Part shown: piece after piece, positions 57,065 through 64,000 of the stretch
Position numbering within the stretch: position 1 is the stretch's first letter
How the letters are laid out: each line of letters begins with the position of its first letter
NCBI GenBank assembly: GCA_015680685.1
Contig: MNCI01001931.1
Location: forward strand, 91,985-155,984
Direction: 5' to 3'
Length of the DNA stretch: 64,000 bases
Source of the DNA: Gnetum montanum
Lineage: Eukaryota > Streptophyta > Gnetopsida > Gnetales > Gnetaceae
Made by a program: the position numbers and the translations under genes
The notes under the pieces: model-generated
Seen by the model: only the letters and a program-made list of their open reading frames with translations
What the model was told of the DNA's origin: nothing
Databases searched by the model: none

Positions 57065-58079
57065 TGATGAGTGGCGAGGTACCCCTACACTCAACCGTAA
57101 TAATGAGCGTAGCATGCATGATCCAGTCGAACTCCATGGACTAAATGCCTACATGCCCCATGGAACACTTGGGGTTAATCATTCATTGTCTTCATAGACT
57201 TACTTGTGTTTGTCACGGTGTATGGTTAAGTAAGTTCATGGTATATGATTTTTATAGTTTTTAATGTTTTTCTCCTATGCTATTGAGGTGAAGGGTTGAG
57301 AAAGCTAACTAACTCTAACTAAGGACTAAGTCTAAATTAACTAGCATCAGCATCCGCTCCCACTTACTGTACACACCCTGAACTATGCAACTATGGCTAC
57401 CAAACACTAATCGTTACTGGTATCACCACACGTAACGCACATGCTCGAAGTGGTCGTACTAAGGTACTTAACTAGCCTAAACATGATGAGTAGCCAATTC
57501 CTTAACTAGCCGTACACATTCGTAGATGCTCGTAATCAAGTCGTACTCATCCCGCATTCTAGGAGTTGAGGGTGAGAGAATCTAATCGCGATGAGCAGCC
57601 GATTCCTTCATCAGCTGTACACATTCGTCAATGCTCGTAATCAAGTCGTACTCATGCCATGCTAATGTAGGTAATAAATAACATGTAATAAACCTATTCC
57701 ATGCACTGCAAGGTTTATCCACAAAGCTCGTCTTTATTGCCGTACACAACTTGCGTTCAGGTACAAAGCTGCTTGAATAAAGATCCGTTCACTTGGGGAC
57801 TCCTACTGTGGGCACATGGAAAATATTCTATCTCTGGAGTGATCAAACTGCCAGAGTTTCCCTACTTTAAGCCTAGGATGGGAAATAAGGGGAGTGCCAC
57901 CTCTTATTTATAGATTTTGCGGTAGACCATGATATTGCATACGTGACATCGCGGGGGATGATGCGATATCGCGTACGCGACATCGTAGGGGACGACGCAA
58001 TATCGCATGGGATGCGATATCGTGGTGGCCGCGATATTGCGTACTCGATATCGCGGCTTGTGCATATCGCGTCTCATCA
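57065..58079 (-). repeat. 5' LTR of element F
   Basis: Minus-strand LTR, ends TGATGAG/CTCATCA. TATA box near 57908 (minus), next to palindromic GCGATATCGC units at about 57930-58060. By eye roughly one base in ten differs from the 3' LTR over the first 200 bases, so the insertion is not recent. Confidence 0.93.
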
Positions 58080-58084
58080 CTAAT

Positions 58085-58320
58085 TATTTTGGAATAATGT
58101 CTTGAAGCTAGATTTTGAGTTGGGCTAATTCATTTTGCAATTTTAGGATCTTTAACTTGATGTGTTGTAATATGGATTTAGTAATAACTAGCTTCCCTTT
58201 TGTGGAGATTAGTTTTGACCAGGTAATTGTAATGTCTTCAGAGATGTCAAAGATATCCTAGATGGCTTGTTCAATTTACACTAGTCTTTCTAGTGCATCT
58301 TCATGTTGATACACATCCAT
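58085..58320 (-). pseudogene. Element E, third ORF, conserved coiled-coil segment
   Basis: Minus-strand reading MDVYQHEDALERLV, then DIFDISEDITITWSKLISTK and LQNELAQLKI, with three in-frame stops. It matches element C near 48890-49020 (EQLLERLVGIGQLTSNIFDF), showing that the third ORF is a family feature. Element F interrupts it at 58079. Confidence 0.65.
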
Positions 58321-58499
58321 TATTCCCTTTTCATTTTCCTAAGACTTATCCAACTATAGGATGAGTTTTACCAATGGATAAGATGATTAGAAATAATGAA
58401 AACAATGTTGTATTAAGATTATATCAACTAAGAAAATAGGAGAATTAATGAAACTTTAACAAAATGTAGCACAAGTTAAAAGAAAAGTAAGAATTATAA

Positions 58500-59200
58500 T
58501 AATAAGTGAATGTAATTTAGCTACCTATGATATTTTGGAAAGTATCGTATTAATCCTTAGTCATGATTTACATGACTTATAAAAGATGGTCCTCCCCAAA
58601 GCAAGCTTTTGCCCTTAATGCCCATGCATGACCACTCTTATAAGTGTTCATGGGCACTCAAGGAATTGAATTTGAAACATTGCCTTAGTCTAATATGCAT
58701 GCATACAACTATTGATGTTGTAAGCTTGCACTATGCTACAAAAAATAATCAAATCCATAATTGAAACACAACAGTGAGATGATCATGGAGTTATAAAAGG
58801 AATTGATGAAGTAAGACATGAGATACCTTACCATGGTTATAGTGGATCCTAAGTGTAAAGCGTGATTAAAATAATCAATCATACCTATTATTTGAGAGTC
58901 CAAACCAAGTCCAACCACTAATAATGACATTACATTGCATCATCCAAGGTCCATCACCATGAGATCAACTACTTATCGTGTTAAAAACAAAGCTACTTAA
59001 TAGGAAGAGATTAAAAATAATACATTAGAGCTATTAGAAATACTTAATTAATTGTTAATGCTTATGTTATGGACCTTGGTCATTGGTTAGTGAAGCATCT
59101 TCAAGCATGAATTACATGTCTTTCCAATCACATAATGAGACTAGTCCAATTTATTATGAAATTCTTGAAAGTAGCCTACTTTTAGGCATGGGTCACATGT
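58500..59200 (-). other. Post-pol spacer of element E
   Basis: No gene. The stretch around 58600 (CCCAAAGCAAGCTTTTGCCC) matches 52850 in element F. Integrase stops abruptly near 59205, so part of integrase has been lost. Confidence 0.45.
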
Positions 59201-59204
59201 ATTT

Positions 59205-59500
59205 ATTTATTATTCAAAGAAGAGGTGATGGGACCCATGAAATCAACCCCCCAAAATCAAAAGGATCCAATTGTTGTATCCATTGCTTTGGTCCTTCAAA
59301 ATGTGTAGATACCCCACCATCTCTTTACCAACACTCATAAGACTTACTAGATTGATGTACATCATGGAAGAGAGATGGCAAAAAGTAGGTAGCCATGAGA
59401 ATCTTAATGGTGATTCTCCTACTTGCATAGTGATCACCACATGATCCTTCATGTTCCTCTTGATGAACTTGTAGTTGGTTCTTCTCAAAAATATATCATT
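59205..59500 (-). pseudogene. Truncated integrase of element E
   Basis: Only the zinc-binding domain and the start of the core remain: CGDHYASRRITIKILMA, then SYEC and an RDGG turn, then EGPKQWIQQLDPFDF and FMGPI in shifting frames. One zinc-ligand position is lost. It aligns with 44250-44480 of element C. Confidence 0.7.
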
Positions 59501-59739
59501 GCACTAGGTTGTTAGCATAGATTTTGTAGAGATTTCCCTTGATTTCCATGAAGTATTTACCTTGATGTAGGAATCATTAATTCCTATACTTGTCCTTGTA
59601 GAAGGGACTTTCTACTTCTTTGGGTATGTGAGGTAATCAACGAACCAAGCAGTGGTCACTATTAAGGACACTACAGTAGCTTGTGCAAATAAAGGCTTAT
59701 TAGGATATTAATTTGACAAAAGGCTATTCATCTACCTTA

Positions 59740-61190
59740 ATGTCTTATCTTAATTTGAAGAGATGGTTTGTAATAATATTTTTAGATCCCTTGTTGTCTA
59801 TCATTGTAATGTTAAATTGTTGCAAGATCATAAGCCACCAAATTATTCTAGGGTTTATTATTGGCTTAGTCATGACTAATAGGATTGCATTGTGATCTAT
59901 GTACACAAAGTTGGGATATCCAAGCACATAGCACTAAACTTCTTAAGAGTGTACATCATGACCATCGATTCTTTTTTTTTTTGTTGTAGTGTAATTTAAC
60001 TATGCATTAGTTATACTTCTACTCATTCAATGGATCTAATATGGACACTTTTGATTGCCCATCTATGTGAGCACGATCCCTAATGCATAATTAGATACAT
60101 TTATCAGGATGTGAGCTAGTTTAGATGAGTTTGGTGATTGCATAATTAAAGTATCCATAAGATTTTATTTAACAACCTCAAATGGCTTATCAAAATCCTC
60201 TGTCTAGTTAAAGGGTGCATCCTTCTTTGTAAGCTTAACCAATAGTTTAGCGATCTTAAAAAAATTCTCAATGAAGTGTCAATAGTACATTGTATGCTCA
60301 AGGAATAATCTCACATTTTTTATTTACTAAGGTCTCTACATGATTCCTTAGATAATCTTAACCTTATTTGAATTAACCTCAATGTATTTTTCTAAAATCT
60401 TATGCCCAAAGACTATACCTTTCTAGATCATGGGATGGCTCTTCTACTAGTTTAGCTTCAAGTTTTTCTTCACACACTCTTTAATACTTGTTCTAGTTCT
60501 TTCAGGGCTTGTTCAAAGTTGGAGCCATATGTGGATATGTTATCGATGAAGACTTTAATACCATCTCTAATTTGCTTAAGGAAGATGCTTAATACTATGT
60601 GTTGAAAGGTAGTAGGTGCATTATACAAGTTAAAGGGCATCTTCTTATATGCAAAAGTACCCTAAGGACTCATGAATGTGGTTTTAGATTGATCTTCTAA
60701 TGTAATTTGAATTTATTTATAGTCAATATAACCATCCAGAAAACTATAGTACCTATGACCTAAAATTATGTCCAACACTTAATCAATAAATGGTAATTGA
60801 AAATGATCCTTAAATGTTGTCATGTTTAGTAATATGAAATTAATGCAAATTTGTCTATAGCATTCTTTTTTTTTTTGGTATAATCAATAGTGGGATTATC
60901 TAATTACTATCTGTGATAGGATAGATAAACTCAAGTCTTAGTAGTTTTTAAATTTTCCTCTTGATCACTTACTTTAGTTCTAGGTTCAACGTACATTGTG
61001 GTTGGCACTTGGGTTTTATTGCAAGATATGTATGTATGTGAGGTTGGCATATACATGGATTGATTTTAGTGATCTCATCATAGCTTCATGCAAATGATAT
61101 GGTCCATTTGTTTAGAAATTTCAATAGCCTCTTCTTTTGTTCTTCTATTAGCTCTACATTGATTATTATTGGCTTTCAATTCTAAAGAAA
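59740..61190 (-). pseudogene. Reverse transcriptase and RNase H of element E
   Basis: RT (about 60950-60200): TFKDHFQLPFID, YYSFLDGYIDYK, GTFAYKKMPFNLYNAPTTFQ and the active-site box VFIDNI, where the second catalytic Asp is now Asn. RNase H end (59927-59745): FVYIDHNAILLVMTKPIINP. Stops occur every few dozen codons. The domain order and sequence follow element C. Confidence 0.8.
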
Positions 61191-61203
61191 AAAATATTCT
61201 AGT

Positions 61204-62082
61204 TGATGAAGTGTCATTAAGTTGATGCATCAACTAGGCCACGTATATGGGGCTGCGTATACGCAGCCGCGTTGATGCGGGCTCATCGACGTAGCCCTTC
61301 TACGTCGATGTGGCCTAGTTTATGCAGCCGCCTATCTCGGCCTATAAATAAGAGGGCCTTCTACCTCATTTAGACATCTTTTGAGTAGTTGTAGCGAAGC
61401 CCTTGCATTTTGTTTCAGTAGGAGTTAGATTATTTTCGCAAGTGCATGCCCGCACTGTGATGCTTGTAATAGTATGACACCTTTATTCAAGTGTGACGTT
61501 CTTGGACGCGCACATGACAGAAAATAAAGATCGAGATTACTTCATCATTGTAGCATTCACTTAGATTTAATTGTTTAATTGTTATTGTTATTTATTATTA
61601 TTTTAGTTAATATTTCTTTATCATCATTTACTATTCCTGTTGTTAAATGTGGAGTGAGTACGACTTAATCACAAGCATTTAAGTGTGACTACTTGGTAAC
61701 CCAACAGTGTACCTAGGATCTACGCTTGGTAACCCCAGTTGTAGTCGTGCACCAGGTTCAAGATGTGTATAGATGATTAAGGAATGGATTCTCATCGCAC
61801 TTAGGTTAGCTTAGACTTCTTTTCCTATTACTCATTAGTTTAATCAAGATTATTTTCCATTGTCTCTAGGAGTAGCACTAATTTAGGATCACATCATACA
61901 CCTCACTCTGGACTAAACCATATGTGACAAAGCAAATACTAGTCCAGGTGGGAAGATAGCGAACTGGGATCAACGTGTAACGATTTAGATGCCACAACTA
62001 GCCTGTCCACAGAGTTCGACCGGATCATGCGTGAACGCTCGTATTCATATGGTTGAGTGTAAGGGTACCTCGCCGCTCATCA
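61204..62082 (+). mobile_element. Solo LTR, Athila-like, TSD CTAGT, inserted in element E
   Basis: Starts TGATGAAG and ends GCTCATCA; CTAGT lies at 61199-61203 and 62083-62087. Contains U3 palindromes (61251-61268 and 61284-61310), a TATA box at 61343, an AATAAAGATCGAG segment near 61530 and the tail GGTTGAGTGTAAGGGTACCT. It lies between protease and RT of E in the opposite orientation. At 879 bp it belongs to the shorter LTR type of C and D. Confidence 0.93.
61343..61350 (+). promoter_or_regulatory. TATA box of the solo LTR
   Basis: GGCCTATAAATAAGAGGG, directly after the U3 palindromes, as in the other LTRs of the family. Confidence 0.7.
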
Positions 62083-62089
62083 CTAGTGA

Positions 62090-62950
62090 TCCTAAAAATG
62101 TCTTTAGCTCTATTGGTTTTAGCTCAAGTTCATCTAGAATTTCTCACTCTTCCCAATCAGCATGTTCATCTTATTACACTTGTGATACTTGGGAGAGTTG
62201 TTGTTTCATGTTCTCCATCCTATTTAGCTCCTTAACATATGAGTTGGTAAGTGCTTTTGCTAGTTTCATGCACATTTTGAATTTGCAAATTTTATCTATT
62301 GTCAACCATTAAGTTCTTTTTTAATTTGTGATTGTTATGTACAAGAATTTTTGGATCCATACATCTTCTTCACATGTATTACATACCATGATGCTTCTCT
62401 GACTAAAAGTCCAAACTTTTGGCATATAGTTATACCTTGTGTTGTTATTTGTGTTGCATGAAATATGCTTCTTCACAATGACTCCATGCTCATTTTCCTT
62501 GGAAATATTCAATGAAAAATCTTTGATCTCCATCTTAGTGTTAATGGTACTCAATCAAGCTCCTCCCATAATGATGGGAAAGTCCTCCTTGTAATTGTCC
62601 ATATGAGTTACAAGAAAATTTGCAAGATATAAACACTCATTGGTAGTAGTCATAATGTCCTCTACTAATCCCAAAGGCATAGTGATGGATTGGCCTACAA
62701 ACTCTAATATGATATTACACTTCTTCAATGATGGTAGGTTCTAAGCTTGATCCATCTTAGAAGAGGTCACATTCACTCCAAAACTTGAGTCTAGAGCATT
62801 ACAGGGAACATTCCACATAGTTTACAAATAAATGAGGGGACTTTCAAGATCAGTTCTCTTCGTAGAAATGTTTTCTACTATTATTTAGTTTGTAACAACA
62901 TGGGTCTACATGATAGTTTGTAAATGAACATTTTGATTTGAAGGTAGCTC
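62090..62950 (-). pseudogene. Protease and protease-RT linker of element E
   Basis: The protease end reads FPIIMGGA, a stop, LSTINTKMEIKDFSLNISKE, aligned with elements C and F. After it the linker DWEELEILDELELKPIELKT (62250-62090) matches 42440-42500 of C and is cut by the solo LTR. Confidence 0.7.
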
Positions 62951-64000
62951 TTGAGTGATTTGGGAGGATGTAGGTATGGGATTCATAGTCACAAATGCTT
63001 GTGAAAATTTAGGTGGGCTAAAAGGATTTAAAAATGGGTACTTCTAGTGCTTATGCTTGGAACTGCTTAAGTTATCATCCACCTACATGTTCATAGATTT
63101 AGTAGTATTTTGTTGTTATGGTTATGAATGAATTTCAGCTTGCATTACTGGAGATAACAAAGGATTAGGATTATGAAGTTGAGAGTATTAATGAGGATGA
63201 GAAGTATATGAAGGAGATTCATTTTGCAGGGTGGTAGGTTTGTGGTACTCCAAAGGGTAGTACTAATGAGCATAAGCATGGATAGTAAAGCGGGTTGGAG
63301 CCATTGGTTGTTGAGCATAATCCCCATAAGGATTAGGTTTCCTAGAGGGGTATTATTGCCTTAGTGGTAGCATTCCCCATAACTGTGGATTTTTCTAGTG
63401 TTGTTGAGAATACTCCTAAGATTGAGGTGGAGCCCTACTAGGATAGTAGTATTATTGATGAGAGGGCTACCTAGTTGTCTTGAGGGTAATACAAGCTCTT
63501 GAGCATTTTTCTTTTGATGAATTTCAAATTTAAAACATAAGCTTGAGACTCTTGAAGATGTGACAACATAGAACAACATCTCTTAAGATTCTTGTATTAA
63601 CAAATCTCACAACCATCATCATGAAAACTTGAGTCTACAACTCTCTCAACTATAGCTATTTTTTCTTTCTTCTAGAAATATTCCATGTCTATGCCTTTAT
63701 TTTTTCATTTGTCCTTATCTTTAGCTCTACCCTACTTTGCTTTCTCCTCAATGATTTTCAAATATGATTAAAACATTTCATCAATTGAGTCTCGCATCTT
63801 GTCAACCTTCACCAAAGTTTTAGTAATTGATTTTTGTATTGATAAGGTTTTTTGTTGGACCACCTCTTCCAATGATGTCTTCTCTTTGAGTTCATAGAGA
63901 TGAACCTCCTTCTTATTGAGATATGGGTCCCTATTATACTCCTTTGTACTTTTTTCTTCTTAAGTTATTCTTCTTTCTTTGCTACTTAATTAATAAGCCT
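62951..64000 (-). pseudogene. C-terminal Gag and linker of element E, partial
   Basis: At the window edge the minus strand reads LYELKEKTSLEEVVQQKTLS and LVKVDKMRDSIDEMF, matching Gag of F at 55622 onward. The proline/glutamine/tyrosine-rich linker follows with many stops. The N-terminal part lies beyond the window. Confidence 0.65.

Larger units (their letters stand above)
51081..58079 (-). mobile_element. Element F: complete 7 kb gag-protease LTR element lacking RT, RNase H and integrase; TSD CTAAT
   Basis: Two LTRs (996 and 1015 bp) with ends TGATGAG...CTCATCA, flanked by CTAAT at 51076-51080 and 58080-58084. The element runs on the minus strand: 5' LTR on the right, primer site, gag, protease, then directly post-pol spacer, polypurine tract and 3' LTR. 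Comparison with element C puts a deletion of RT to integrase near 53850. Its reading frames are longer and cleaner than those of C and E. Confidence 0.93.
58085..64000 (-). mobile_element. Element E: Athila-like Ty3/gypsy retrotransposon, running out of the window
   Basis: Minus strand, from right to left: end of gag, protease, a nested solo LTR, RT, RNase H, a truncated integrase, post-pol spacer and the start of the coiled-coil third ORF; the rest of that ORF lies at 50160-51080 beyond element F. No LTR of its own is in the window. All frames are full of stops, making it the most decayed of the three. Confidence 0.8.

Overview
The window looks like nuclear DNA of a seed plant with a large, transposon-rich genome. 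The evidence is a plant-type mitochondrial complex I gene (NDUFV1) with a 3.7 kb intron in its 5' leader, a short intron-containing F-box gene, a tRNA-Val, and Ty3/gypsy retrotransposons of the plant Tat and Athila lineages. Their decay and nesting would suit a gymnosperm, but nothing here proves that. No bacterial or viral operon, CRISPR array or origin was seen.

Layout. (1) 1-4.6 kb: end of a Tat-like element A (protease, tandem arrays, polypurine tract, 3' LTR). (2) 4.6-13.6 kb: gene-poor DNA with perfect hairpins and short dispersed repeats, possibly of organellar origin, interrupted by a solo LTR (9376-10313). (3) 13.6-15.4 kb: broken minus-strand coding remnants, one resembling a HAD/NIF-type phosphatase. 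(4) 16.4-23.7 kb: Tat-like element B with RT, RNase H, a second RNase H, integrase, tandem arrays and a 3' LTR full of TGCTACGC palindromes. (5) 24.9-34.8 kb: the only intact host genes: F-box (+), tRNA-Val(UAC) (-) and NDUFV1 (-). (6) 35.7-64 kb: a nest of Athila-like elements sharing LTR ends TGATGAG...CTCATCA and a primer site resembling the tRNA-Asp 3' end.

The nest can be ordered by target-site duplications. Element C (+, from 35694) has a 2.5 kb non-autonomous element D (36016-38532, TSD ATTAG) inside its 5' LTR. Element E (-, running beyond 64 kb) holds a 7 kb gag-protease element F (51081-58079, TSD CTAAT) and a solo LTR (61204-62082, TSD CTAGT). C and E meet tail to tail near 50.1 kb, both without a 3' LTR. 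C and E also carry a third, post-pol ORF for a coiled-coil protein.

Functionally the host genes are unrelated housekeeping genes: NDUFV1 is the NADH-oxidising subunit of respiratory complex I, the F-box protein is probably an SCF substrate receptor, and the tRNA serves translation. All retroelement reading frames carry stops or catalytic changes, so none looks autonomous now. Two assembly defects affect interpretation: a 46 bp duplication around the N at 12991, and a 29 N gap at 55805-55833 that probably stands for about 250 bases.
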